64,000 nucleotides of DNA, taken from positions 112,282 through 176,281 of the forward strand of contig CASFJQ010000008.1 in the NCBI GenBank assembly GCA_949295065.1, given 5' to 3'. The notes below the pieces were generated by a model. The model had not been told where the DNA came from. It worked only from the letters and a program-made list of their open reading frames with translations, and did not search any database. The translations under genes and the position numbers were made by a program. This document shows, in pieces, positions 55,762-63,901 of this stretch (within the stretch, counting starts at the first letter, position 1; each line of letters opens with the position of its first letter). Source of the DNA: an uncultured Parabacteroides sp. Its GTDB lineage: Bacteria > Bacteroidota > Bacteroidia > Bacteroidales > Tannerellaceae.

Positions 55762-55872
55762 TCCTTTCGGAAAGAAGGCTTAATTCCTTTCGGAAGAAAA
55801 TTTAATTACTTACGGAAGAAAATGCAATTACTTTCGGAAGCAATTCCGATTACTTCCGAAAGGAATTTCCGA
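55762..55872. repeat. 22-bp tandem array with CTTTCGGAAG cores (family F)
   Basis: Five units of 22-23 bases: 55762-55784, 55785-55806, 55807-55828, 55829-55850, 55851-55872. Each has a near-palindromic core such as CTTTCGGAAG or CTTACGGAAG followed by AAAATTTAAT-like sequence. The regular spacing of two helical turns suggests protein binding. A plus-strand ORF over this region is not a gene. Confidence 0.75.
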
Positions 55873-56005
55873 CATGTTTTATATAAATTTTCAATCAATA
55901 AGTAAACCATCAAAATGTCAAAAGAAGAGACTTTTTAACCAAACGGTAAAATGGGATTTTTAAGGGAAAGACTATATGGAGAGGGAATAATATTTGCCAG
56001 CCAGA

Positions 56006-56332
56006 TTATCTCAAAGCAATTTTCCTTACAGTATCAGCTATACGAATTATATAATAACCTTTTGCCAGATTAATATAGTATTCACCGGAAGGCTGCTTCA
56101 TTTCTATTTCCTTTACTTTTATACCAACAACACTATATATTTCCAGAAAACTTCCAACCGGAGCATTTGCTACCTTTACTGTGTTGTCATATACAATTAT
56201 TTCAATAGCCGGTTTTTCTTCCTGATAAGACAAATGAGAGCCTGCGCCTGACTTATTTCCGGACTGAGCCTGAATGGTTAAGGCAGACAAAAACATAATC
56301 GCAAATATGTGGAACAACAAGCGCTTCATCAA
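56006..56332 (-). CDS. Small secreted protein resembling a T9SS sorting domain
   Basis: The 108-residue product has a signal peptide ending near TIQAQ. After a short spacer, residues about 42-108 (IEIIVYDNTVKVANAP, FLEIYSVVGIKVKE, GYYIIRIADTVRKIAL) follow the beta-sandwich pattern of type A C-terminal sorting (Por secretion) domains, with the typical Y-x-I/V-x-I ending. There is no cargo domain, so the protein is almost only a sorting-like module. It lies about 6 kb from sprA. The gene is driven by a family C promoter repeat. Whether it is secreted through a type IX system is unproven. Confidence 0.75.
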   Translation of the reverse strand: MMKRLLFHIFAIMFLSALTIQAQSGNKSGAGSHLSYQEEKPAIEIIVYDNTVKVANAPVGSFLEIYSVVGIKVKEIEMKQPSGEYYINLAKGYYIIRIADTVRKIALR

Positions 56333-56349
56333 GACATATTCTTATCGAC

Positions 56350-56424
56350 TACAAATATAGTGAAAGGCGAGAGCACAACAAAATAAAAAACTTGTTTTTG
56401 ATTTTGATAAGCCGAGTCGCATCT
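56350..56424 (-). promoter_or_regulatory. Promoter-bearing repeat (family C) upstream of the small secreted protein
   Basis: On the minus strand GATGCGACTCGGC, then CAAAATCAAAAAC and GTTTTTTATTTTG, then TTTG (56382-56379), 19 bases and TATATTTG (56359-56352). This is the same layout and largely the same bases as the copies at 40832-40955. The gene start is 20 bases downstream. Confidence 0.8.
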
Positions 56425-56434
56425 ATCATTTAAC

Positions 56435-57358
56435 TCAAATTCGAGTCAAATCGAATGTCATTCCTTCATTTACAGCTTGTACGGAAGGAAAAACCTCTGA
56501 TGCTTCTCCCAATAAGACCTCAGGAGATTCATAACGAGCAGAGTAATGTCCGATAATAAGTTTTTTTACTCCTGCACGTTTTGCTATTTCCGCTGCCTGA
56601 CGAGCAGTTGAATGATAGGTTTCTTTTGCACGGGCTGCGTCGGCTTCGACAAATGTAGCCTCATGATAAAGAAGGTCAACATTTTTTATCCATTGTACTA
56701 TTTCAGGTAAAAAAGCAGTATCCGAACAATATGCATATTTCTTGGGAGGCGCCGCAGGTCTGGTTAAACGAGAATTGGGTATCACATCACCGTCCGGAGT
56801 AACAAAGTCAGCACCTTGCTTTATGTATTGAATTTCCCTTACAGGAACATTATAAAAGTCTATCATATCTTTTATAATATGTGCTTCTTTGGGCTTTTCG
56901 ACGAACAAATATCCACAGCAGGCAACACGATGCTTCAACGGAATAGAATATACTGACACCGAACGGTCTTCCATCACCAATGAATATTTTGAAGTATCAA
57001 TTGGATTGAACACTACATTAAAAGGTAATCCTTGACAGAAAAATTCCATGAAAGAATTTATATAAGTTTCAAGTTCGGCGGGTCCGTGTATAAACAAATC
57101 ACCATTACGTCCGAGCATTCCCAAAGTCGAGACTAATCCGGGCAAACCAAAACAATGGTCGCCATGAGCATGTGATATGAAAATATGCGTCAAGCGGCTG
57201 AACTTAACCCTCATTCTGCGCATTTGCAGCTGAGTTCCCTCTCCGCAGTCTATCATATACAATTTATCTCTTAGATCCACAACTTGAGATGTCGGCAAAT
57301 GCCTTGTTGTTGGCAAAGCCGAACCGCAACCTAAAATATTTACACTAAAATCTGCCAT
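56435..57358 (-). CDS. rnz: Ribonuclease Z
   Basis: The 307-residue protein (ATG 57358, MADFSVNILGCGSALPTT) belongs to the metallo-beta-lactamase fold RNases that trim tRNA 3-prime ends. Zinc motif SHAHGDHCFGLPGL (HxHxDH), the later YCSDTAFLP and LYHEATF, and IIGHYSARY are present, matching RNase Z rather than other lactamase-fold enzymes. The in-frame extension to 57427 lacks similarity and is rejected. Confidence 0.95.
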   Translation of the reverse strand: MADFSVNILGCGSALPTTRHLPTSQVVDLRDKLYMIDCGEGTQLQMRRMRVKFSRLTHIFISHAHGDHCFGLPGLVSTLGMLGRNGDLFIHGPAELETYINSFMEFFCQGLPFNVVFNPIDTSKYSLVMEDRSVSVYSIPLKHRVACCGYLFVEKPKEAHIIKDMIDFYNVPVREIQYIKQGADFVTPDGDVIPNSRLTRPAAPPKKYAYCSDTAFLPEIVQWIKNVDLLYHEATFVEADAARAKETYHSTARQAAEIAKRAGVKKLIIGHYSARYESPEVLLGEASEVFPSVQAVNEGMTFDLTRI

Positions 57359-57483
57359 AATAAACTTCCGGTCTTCCTTTAAATATAAAAAGCGAAACAG
57401 CTGAAAATGTTTTTTACTAAAAAACATTAAAAAGGAAGCAATTCACATATTCATTAAAAAGGAAATATTTAATTTTGTTCGCT

Positions 57484-57604
57484 ATCACATCAAAAGTGAA
57501 GCTTTAAATCAAATTGTATATTACCTTAACTTACTTTTTCTTTTTGTTTAAAACGGTTAAATGTAGAAACGGCCAAGCGCGAGCTTCGCCGTTTCCTTTT
57601 TTTA
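57484..57604 (+). ncRNA. Candidate small RNA with orphan intrinsic terminator
   Basis: TAATTTTG (57470-57477) is a consensus -7 box without a clear -33. About 110 bases later GAAACGGCCAAGC pairs with GCTTCGCCGTTTC (57566-57595), followed by a run of T to 57604. Both flanking genes are on the minus strand, so this plus-strand terminator has no known gene. No convincing ORF lies between. The remaining 57605-57667 has three GTTTTCAAC words. Inferred from signals only. Confidence 0.45.
57566..57604 (+). terminator. Orphan plus-strand intrinsic terminator
   Basis: A GC-rich stem of about 13 bp (GAAACGGC outer, AAGC/GCTT inner) with a following T-run. On the minus strand no T-run follows the stem, so it acts on plus-strand transcription. 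Confidence 0.8.
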
Positions 57605-57667
57605 TACATTTACTTATATAAAATCGGTTTTCAACCGGGTTTTCAACAAGTTTTTCAACAACAGTCA

Positions 57668-58546
57668 TTAAAACTCCAATGAAACAATTTGAGGATTGTG
57701 GTCGCTCAAATATCCTGTCGGTCCTTCTGCTTCCTGAGCTATTTCAGAGCTGATTACATGAATCTGAGGAGTGACGAAAATAAAGTCAATTTTCTCACGT
57801 TTATCAACATCCAAGCGTCCGTAATCATGGAAAGTATAAGCCGGACCTGAGACTTTATCAGCAATCTTATGAGCATCCTTCAGAACAAATTCGTTTGTAG
57901 TCAAAGTCTGATATGCTTCTGAAGAATCTGAAACATTGAAATCGCCAGTAAGAACTGCAGGCTGGTCGCCTACGATTTCCTTGATGCGCTGAATGATAAG
58001 CAAAGCACCGTTTCTACGAGCCTCAACACCGACATGATCGAAATGAGTGTTCACACCCATAAATATTTTTCCAGTCTTTTTGTCCTTGAATTTTCCCCAA
58101 GTTGCGACTCTGGTGCAAGCTCCGTCCCAACCAATGAAACCTACGCTGTCCGGATATTGTGAAAGCCAGAATGTATTACTGTCCAAAACCTCGAATTTAT
58201 CTGTCCTGTAAAATATAGCAGCATATTCACCTTTTGTCTTTCCGTCTTCACGGGCAACACCGATTGATGCATATCCCGGCAAACCGGCTTTAAGGTCGTC
58301 CATCTGGTTTTGCAGAACTTCCTGCATACCGACAATATCCATCTTCTTATCCAAAATGTACTTGCACACATTGTCTTTTCTGTACTTCCAGCTGTTCAAA
58401 CTGTCTGCATCTGTATTAAGACGAATGTTGAATGTTGCCCATTCTATATGAGCCTTTTCATCTGCAACTTCCGGAGTTGCCTGTTTTTTGTTACCTGAGC
58501 AGCTGCAAACCGCAACTGTCAAGGCCATTAAAAGAAACTTCTTCAT
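57668..58546 (-). CDS. Endonuclease/exonuclease/phosphatase-family lipoprotein
   Basis: The 292-residue lipoprotein (signal AVCSC, Cys15) has the EEP catalytic pattern: ATFNIRLNTDADSLNSW, DIVGMQEV (metal Glu), NTHFDHVG, LTGDFNVSD, KIDFIFVT and LSDHNPQIV (catalytic Asp-His). The family includes DNases, sphingomyelinases and inositol-phosphate phosphatases; the substrate is unknown. Lipid anchoring suggests an envelope location. It lies downstream of the Sua5-like gene across a composite repeat whose decamers end near its ATG. Confidence 0.88.
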   Translation of the reverse strand: MKKFLLMALTVAVCSCSGNKKQATPEVADEKAHIEWATFNIRLNTDADSLNSWKYRKDNVCKYILDKKMDIVGMQEVLQNQMDDLKAGLPGYASIGVAREDGKTKGEYAAIFYRTDKFEVLDSNTFWLSQYPDSVGFIGWDGACTRVATWGKFKDKKTGKIFMGVNTHFDHVGVEARRNGALLIIQRIKEIVGDQPAVLTGDFNVSDSSEAYQTLTTNEFVLKDAHKIADKVSGPAYTFHDYGRLDVDKREKIDFIFVTPQIHVISSEIAQEAEGPTGYLSDHNPQIVSLEF

Positions 58547-58552
58547 AAATAT

Positions 58553-58680
58553 AATTTGAGTTTTTGAGTTTTTGAGTTGACGAGTTGACGAGTTGACAAG
58601 TTAACGAGGTTACAGGGGACAAGCATTAGTAAATCAACTACTTGACTACTTAACTACTTGACTACTAAAAAATCATCCCT
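58553..58680. repeat. Composite intercistronic repeat between Sua5-like and EEP genes
   Basis: Minus-strand order: AGTAGTCAAGTAGTTAAGTA decamers, TGTCCCCTGTAACCTCGTTA and TCAACTCGTCAACTCGTCAA units, then CTCAAAAACTCAAAAACTC up to the ATG of the EEP gene. It is the third clear case of the same three-part order. Confidence 0.75.
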
Positions 58681-58690
58681 TCATCAACAT

Positions 58691-59302
58691 TCAAAACATC
58701 AACTCCCCTTTTCCCTGACGCACAATTTCAAAATCGTCGGTTGTACAGTCAACTACTGTTGAAGGTTCTATTCCACCATAACCACCGTCAATAACCAAGT
58801 CAACCATATTGCCATATTTCTCATAAATCAATTCCGGGTCAGTTGAATATTCCAACACATCATCATCTTCATCGTGAATTGACATAGTAAGAATTGGATT
58901 TCCCAACTCTGCAACGATTGTTCTGGCAATATTATTATCCGGAACTCTTATTCCTACTTCTTTTCTGTTCTTATAAATCTTAGGCAGCTCTGAGCTTGTA
59001 GGCAAGATAAAAGTAAACGCACCGGGCAAATTCTTCTTCATCAGTTTGAATGCAGAATTGCTAACTTTGGCGTATTCACTCAGATTGGACAAATCATAAC
59101 AAATAATAGACAAGTTGCTCTTCTGAGGATTCACTCCTTTCATACGGCAAATACGTTCAACAGCACGTACATTCAGTGCATCACAACCTATGGCATAAAC
59201 TGTATCAGTAGGATAAACAATGAGTCCTCCGTCTCTCAAAGTGTCAATCACCTTGGATATTTCACGGGGATTCGGATTTTCCGGATATATCTTAAGAAAC
59301 AT
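58691..59302 (-). CDS. Sua5/YciO/YrdC-family threonylcarbamoyl-AMP synthase-like protein
   Basis: The 203-residue YrdC-fold protein has GGLIVYPTDTVYAIGCDA, the basic RICRMKGVNPQKSNLSIIC, PGAFTFILPTS and VGIRVPDNNIA. It would make threonylcarbamoyl-AMP for the t6A modification of tRNA. The YciO branch is a possible alternative, as the C-terminal Sua5 domain is absent. It has its own promoter and lies downstream of the fabI terminator. Confidence 0.85.
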   Translation of the reverse strand: MFLKIYPENPNPREISKVIDTLRDGGLIVYPTDTVYAIGCDALNVRAVERICRMKGVNPQKSNLSIICYDLSNLSEYAKVSNSAFKLMKKNLPGAFTFILPTSSELPKIYKNRKEVGIRVPDNNIARTIVAELGNPILTMSIHDEDDDVLEYSTDPELIYEKYGNMVDLVIDGGYGGIEPSTVVDCTTDDFEIVRQGKGELMF

Positions 59303-59326
59303 TGCAATATATTTTTATTGTTGCGG

Positions 59327-59334
59327 CAAAGTTA
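59327..59334 (-). promoter_or_regulatory. -7 element of the Sua5-like gene
   Basis: TAACTTTG on the minus strand (59334-59327) matches TAnnTTTG and lies 25 bases before the ATG. The -33 element is not clear. Confidence 0.45.
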
Positions 59335-59369
59335 TAAAGAAGCAGACATCTATTAAACATTAATTACAT

Positions 59370-59425
59370 AAAAAAGAAAGAGCTCCGGCAAGAATTTTAT
59401 AATTCTCCTCAAAGCCCTTTCTTTT
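59370..59425 (-). terminator. Intrinsic terminator of fabI
   Basis: On the minus strand AAAGGGCTTTGAGG and AGAATT pair with AATTCT and GGAGCTCTTT with some mismatches, followed by a T-run. It lies between the fabI stop and the Sua5-like gene. Confidence 0.65.
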
Positions 59426-59468
59426 ATTTATCGTCAACTTGTATTCTTGTCAACTTATCTCACAAAAG

Positions 59469-60326
59469 TTAGCCATATATAATATGACCGTTTTCGTCTG
59501 TATAGTCTTCCAATCCTTTGCTGTACTGGTTCATTGCACGCAAGCTCATACCCATGCTTGAGAAACCACCATCATGATAAAGATTCTGCATAGTGACTTT
59601 GCGGGTGAAGTCGGAAAACATCATAACACAATAATCAGCACATTCGTCGGCAGTCGCATTACCAAGCGGACTCATCTTATTGGCAAAATCCATAAGATTT
59701 TCCATTCCCTTCACACCGTTTCCGGCAGTTGTCGGGGTTGGAGACTGAGAAATTGTGTTGATACGGACATTCTTTTCACGACCATATATATAACCAAAGC
59801 TGCGGGCAATTGATTCCAACAGGCTCTTAGCATCAGCCATATCGTTATAACCAAAGAATGTGCGCTGGGCTGCAACATAACTCAAAGCCACAACTGAGCC
59901 GTATTCAGCAATAGCATCCTGTTTCTTAGCTACCTGTAACATCTTATGGAATGAAATAGCTGAAATATCTAACGTTTTCTCAAGGAAGTTATAGTCCAAA
60001 TCATCATATGTGCGTTTTTTGCGGACATTTGGACTCATGCCGATTGAGTGGAGCACGAAATCCACCGGACCGCCCAATATTTCCACAGACTTTGAGAATA
60101 CAGTCTGAAGATCTTCAACACTTGTTGCATCTGCAGGAATAACTTCAGCGTTAAGTTTCTTGCCAAGTTCGTCAACCTGGCCCATTCTGACAGCCATTGG
60201 TGTATTACTCAAAGTGATAACCGCACCTTCATCAACTGCCTTTTCTGCCACTTTCCAGGCAATAGACATATCATTCAAAGCACCGAAGATAATACCTTTT
60301 TTGCCTTTCAATAAATTATGACCCAT
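59469..60326 (-). CDS. fabI: Enoyl-[acyl-carrier-protein] reductase FabI
   Basis: The 285-residue NADH-dependent enzyme completes each round of fatty-acid elongation. The N-terminal nucleotide-binding segment GKKGIIFGALNDMSIAWKVA, VLHSIGMSP, ALSYVAAQRTFFGYNDMADA (catalytic Tyr) and KSLLES (catalytic Lys) are present. ATG 60326 is chosen: the -7 box at 60359-60352 lies inside the longer frame to 60362, giving a leader of about 19 bases. Confidence 0.96.
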   Translation of the reverse strand: MGHNLLKGKKGIIFGALNDMSIAWKVAEKAVDEGAVITLSNTPMAVRMGQVDELGKKLNAEVIPADATSVEDLQTVFSKSVEILGGPVDFVLHSIGMSPNVRKKRTYDDLDYNFLEKTLDISAISFHKMLQVAKKQDAIAEYGSVVALSYVAAQRTFFGYNDMADAKSLLESIARSFGYIYGREKNVRINTISQSPTPTTAGNGVKGMENLMDFANKMSPLGNATADECADYCVMMFSDFTRKVTMQNLYHDGGFSSMGMSLRAMNQYSKGLEDYTDENGHIIYG

Positions 60327-60351
60327 ACTTATACCTTTATATTTTATGGCG

Positions 60352-60382
60352 CAAAAATACAATAAATCTGCAAGTTATGCAA
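60352..60382 (-). promoter_or_regulatory. fabI promoter
   Basis: TATTTTTG followed by CG on the minus strand (60359-60352) with TTGC (60382-60379) 19 bases upstream. It fixes the fabI start at 60326. Confidence 0.6.
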
Positions 60383-60392
60383 CTTTATTAAA

Positions 60393-62858
60393 TTATTCCC
60401 TATAATATATACGTTTTACCCTGGGAGAAACAGAAGTCATTATCTCATATGGAATTGTTTTCAGGCGTTCTGAAAGTTCGCTGACCGACAATTCATCTCC
60501 AAAAACAACGACCTTGTCGCCTTCCTTTGCATCCACGTCAGTAACATCAATCATACAAGCATCCATACATATGTTTCCGACAATCGGGCAACGCTTTCCA
60601 TTGACCAGAACCTCGCCGTTACGGTTACTGAAATGTCTGTCCATTCCATCAGCATAACCGATAGGTATAATCGCAATTCTTGAATCTCTATCTACATATG
60701 TCCTGCGGCTATAACCGATTGAATCACCTTTCGGCACTTCCTGAATCTGCAATATAGTTGTCTTAAGAGTGCTTACGTTTCTCAATCCTTTAATTCCGGA
60801 TGCACTTACGCCATACAATCCGATTCCCAAACGAACCATATCCATCTGATATTGCGGGAAACGCTCAATGCCGGCAGAGTTTAGAATATGCTTTATTACT
60901 TTATAGTCCAAAATAGATTCCAATTCAGCAGCAGCTTTCTGGAATTTCCCGATTTGTGAAAGTGTGAAATCGTCGAACTCCGGTGAGTCGCTTCCTGCAA
61001 GATGAGAGAATATTGAACGGACTTGGACTCCTGTCTGCTGCGTCAATCGCGTGCATATCTCCGGCACGTCTTCCGGCCTGAAACCCAGGCGATGCATACC
61101 AGTATCAATCTTTATATGTATAGGATAAGAAGTTATGCCACGACGTTCGGTTTCCTTAATCATTGCGTCGAGTAACCGGAAACTGTAAACCTCCGGTTCA
61201 AGATTATTAGAGAACATTACGTTGAAGCTGCTGAACTCCGGATTCATCACCATTATAGGAATAGTTATTCCCTCCTTGCGTAAGTCAGCTCCTTCATCTG
61301 CGACAGCAACAGCAAGATAGTCACAACGATGCTCCTGCAGCGTCTTTGCCAGTTCAAATGAGCCTGCGCCATATGCCGAAGCCTTCACCATACAAACCAT
61401 CTTTGTTTCCGGCCTTAGCTTTGACCTGTAGAAGTTATAGTTGTGGACAACTGCATCCAGATTGACTTCAAGAATAGTTTCATGCACCTTCTTTTCCAGA
61501 CATTCCGAAATTCTCTCAAAATAAAAATGGCGCGAACCTTTTATAAGGATTATCTCATCCCTGAATTTATCTTCCGAGAAAGATGCAAGGAATTCGTCAG
61601 TCGTCTTATAAAATTCCTTTTCCAGAGTAAAGATGGATTCATATTCTTTCAAGTCTCTTCCGATACCGATAAGTCGGTCCACCTTTTTCCTCTCTATCAA
61701 ATCAGCCACCTTCTTATAAAGAGATTTGGGCAATGTCCCCGACTGAAGGATATCCGAAAGAATCAAAGTAGATTTCATGTTCTTTCCCACCTTGCGGCTC
61801 TGCAGAAAGTCCAATGCTATATCCAGAGAATTGATATCGGAATTATAAGTATCATTTATAAGCGAACAGTTATTTATTCCATCTTTTACTTCAAGACGCA
61901 TGGCAACCGGTTCCAGATGCCGGAACTTCTCAGTGTCGTTGACGCTTGTGGGCTTGAGATAAAGCATTATTGCTATGCAATGTATTACGTTCTCAATCGA
62001 AGCATCGTCGGTGAACGGGATAACATAAACCCTGTCAAATCCCAATTGTGTGCATCTGATTACAGTTTCCGTCTTATGTTTTTCAACAGACTCAATATAT
62101 AATGGAGCCTCGGTGTCTGTTCTGCTCCATATTATCGCTTTATGAGACAGGCAAGATGCTTCGATGGCATTTGCAATCAGCATATTGTCGCCGTCATAAA
62201 TTATAGCTTCACACTCGGAAAACAAGGACAGTTTTTCGAGGCATTTCTGGTTCATTGAAACGAAATTCTCCTGATGAGCTTCGCCAATGCTTGTAATAAC
62301 GCCGACTGTAGGAGCTATTATAGGCTGCAAATTATCCATTTCGTCCGGCTGGGAAATTCCTGCCTCAAAAATGCCTAGCGTATGTTTCTCATTCATTGCC
62401 CACACAGAAAGAGGAACACCGAGCTGCGAGTTGTAGCTTCGTGGCGAACGGACAATATTGAACTCATTCCTCAGCAACTGATACAGGAATTCCTTAACAA
62501 TTGTCTTACCGTTACTGCCTGTAATTCCTATAACCGGAATAGAGAAACGCTTGCGATGGAAAGCCACCAACTTCTGCAAAGCCCGAAGCGTATCTTTCAC
62601 ATAAAGGAAATTGGCATCAGGCATTGTTGAAAATTCGGGAAGGTTTTCACTCACCACAAAGTTTCTCACTCTCAGATTATACAGTTCCTTTATATATCTA
62701 TGACCATCGTTGGTCTTAGTTTTCAATGCAAAAAACAAGCTGGATTCCGGGAAAGACAACCGGCGACTATCAGTAAGCAAAATACTTATATTATCATCAT
62801 GCCATTCACTCGGTCTCGCATTTATAATTTCTGCCACCTGTTTTATCGAATACTCCAT
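60393..62858 (-). CDS. Bifunctional MurF ligase / alanine racemase
   Basis: The 821-residue fusion has an N-terminal MurF half with the ATP loop GITGSNGKTIVKEF (111-124), GIFEAGISQPDEM and NDTYNSDINSLDIAL, and a C-terminal alanine racemase half with the PLP lysine in MVKASAYGAGSFELA (around residue 480-490), HIKIDTGMHRLGF, and GYADGMDRHFSNRNGEV. The racemase makes D-alanine, and MurF adds D-Ala-D-Ala to the UDP-MurNAc tripeptide, so supply and use are joined in one chain. This fusion is typical of Bacteroidetes. It lies 2 bases after the GSCFA gene, clearly in one operon. Confidence 0.96.
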   Translation of the reverse strand: MEYSIKQVAEIINARPSEWHDDNISILLTDSRRLSFPESSLFFALKTKTNDGHRYIKELYNLRVRNFVVSENLPEFSTMPDANFLYVKDTLRALQKLVAFHRKRFSIPVIGITGSNGKTIVKEFLYQLLRNEFNIVRSPRSYNSQLGVPLSVWAMNEKHTLGIFEAGISQPDEMDNLQPIIAPTVGVITSIGEAHQENFVSMNQKCLEKLSLFSECEAIIYDGDNMLIANAIEASCLSHKAIIWSRTDTEAPLYIESVEKHKTETVIRCTQLGFDRVYVIPFTDDASIENVIHCIAIMLYLKPTSVNDTEKFRHLEPVAMRLEVKDGINNCSLINDTYNSDINSLDIALDFLQSRKVGKNMKSTLILSDILQSGTLPKSLYKKVADLIERKKVDRLIGIGRDLKEYESIFTLEKEFYKTTDEFLASFSEDKFRDEIILIKGSRHFYFERISECLEKKVHETILEVNLDAVVHNYNFYRSKLRPETKMVCMVKASAYGAGSFELAKTLQEHRCDYLAVAVADEGADLRKEGITIPIMVMNPEFSSFNVMFSNNLEPEVYSFRLLDAMIKETERRGITSYPIHIKIDTGMHRLGFRPEDVPEICTRLTQQTGVQVRSIFSHLAGSDSPEFDDFTLSQIGKFQKAAAELESILDYKVIKHILNSAGIERFPQYQMDMVRLGIGLYGVSASGIKGLRNVSTLKTTILQIQEVPKGDSIGYSRRTYVDRDSRIAIIPIGYADGMDRHFSNRNGEVLVNGKRCPIVGNICMDACMIDVTDVDAKEGDKVVVFGDELSVSELSERLKTIPYEIMTSVSPRVKRIYYRE

Positions 62859-62860
62859 CT

Positions 62861-63847
62861 TTATTTCAGTTTAGATTCTACAAACATTTTCTCTTCTGTG
62901 AAATCAAAGTAAGGAAATTTCTCTCTAATTCCATCAATCTTTAACAAAGTTTGAAACATAAATTGGCGATAAGCTTCGCTTTCCTGCCTGAAAGGGCGGT
63001 GGGCAACAGCTTTCCGTATTTCTTCGATTTCTTTCATCACCTCTTTTGACTGGGGCGTGATATAATTCTCGCAGAATTTCTCCCAAATATAATTTACCGC
63101 CAGTGGCGACGGATGAATCATATCATCGGCATAAAACCGGTAATCGCGAAGTTCGTCCATCATTATTTCGTAGGAAGGGAAATAATCTGTCCTGCCAACA
63201 AATTTTCTTTTCAATTCATCAACGGCCAAAAGCAAGGTTGCCTTGCTAAGCTGGTTTTCGTGCGCACCGTCTTTCCAATGGCGTATCGGGCTGACTGTGA
63301 ACAAAACATTCATTCCCGGATTTACAGAAAACAAATCATTCAGCAATAAGGACCAATCCTCAACGATTTCGTCCACACTCAAGCGTTCACGGACAAACAT
63401 CTTTTCCGGCAATTTGTGGCAATTTGATACTATTTCTCCCGTACTCTTCAGTTTATAAACCCAGGCTGTTCCTAACGTAACCACCAGAACGGACGCAGTT
63501 CTGATTCTTTCTGCCGCTTTCACAAAACGTGAGTTTATAAGCTCAAGACATCCGTTTTCCGTATCTGCCGAGAAACTTCCATGATGCATAAAGCTATAAT
63601 ATATACCTTTTTCGCAGAACAAATCTGACGCAGAAAAAGGTTTGCCATTGAGAAGCAGCCTTAACGCACGGCTAATGGAAGAAGGATTATACTGTATGCC
63701 AAACGGATTTATATCTATGGAGAACTTTGAATACGCTAGTTGCTTACCGATATTTTCTGCAAAGCAAGAACCTAACAACAGAAATCTGTCAGTATAATCA
63801 TATTTCCGTTTTACTTCAGGGAAAGTTATTTTCGTAAAGAAATCCAT
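62861..63847 (-). CDS. GSCFA domain protein
   Basis: The 328-residue protein has the name-giving motif LLGSCFAENIG near the N-terminus, with INPFGIQYNPSSI, TLGTAWVYKLKSTG, and SPIRHWKDGAHENQLSKATL. GSCFA proteins are related to SGNH/GDSL-type hydrolases; the Ser in GSCFA and the Asp/His in DDMIHPSPLAVNYIW fit that. The substrate is unknown. Its fixed position before murF-alr, with a 2-base gap, suggests an envelope or peptidoglycan role, which remains inference. Confidence 0.9.
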   Translation of the reverse strand: MDFFTKITFPEVKRKYDYTDRFLLLGSCFAENIGKQLAYSKFSIDINPFGIQYNPSSISRALRLLLNGKPFSASDLFCEKGIYYSFMHHGSFSADTENGCLELINSRFVKAAERIRTASVLVVTLGTAWVYKLKSTGEIVSNCHKLPEKMFVRERLSVDEIVEDWSLLLNDLFSVNPGMNVLFTVSPIRHWKDGAHENQLSKATLLLAVDELKRKFVGRTDYFPSYEIMMDELRDYRFYADDMIHPSPLAVNYIWEKFCENYITPQSKEVMKEIEEIRKAVAHRPFRQESEAYRQFMFQTLLKIDGIREKFPYFDFTEEKMFVESKLK

Positions 63848-63862
63848 ATTTCATTTTTAACA

Positions 63863-63892
63863 CAAAAATAATGGATAAAATTAAATAACAAA
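63863..63892 (-). promoter_or_regulatory. Promoter of the GSCFA-murF/alr operon
   Basis: On the minus strand TTTG (63892-63889), 18 bases, and TATTTTTG (63870-63863), followed by TG. The ATG lies 16 bases after the box. Confidence 0.7.
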
Positions 63893-63901
63893 TTATTTTT
63901 A

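Noticed and set aside
55762-55872. CRISPR-like array
   Set aside because: Units are contiguous 22-mers without spacers, and no cas genes are present.
55618-55905. Plus-strand open frame of 95 codons over the 22-bp array
   Set aside because: Its content is dictated by the tandem DNA repeat, and no promoter or homologous pattern is seen.
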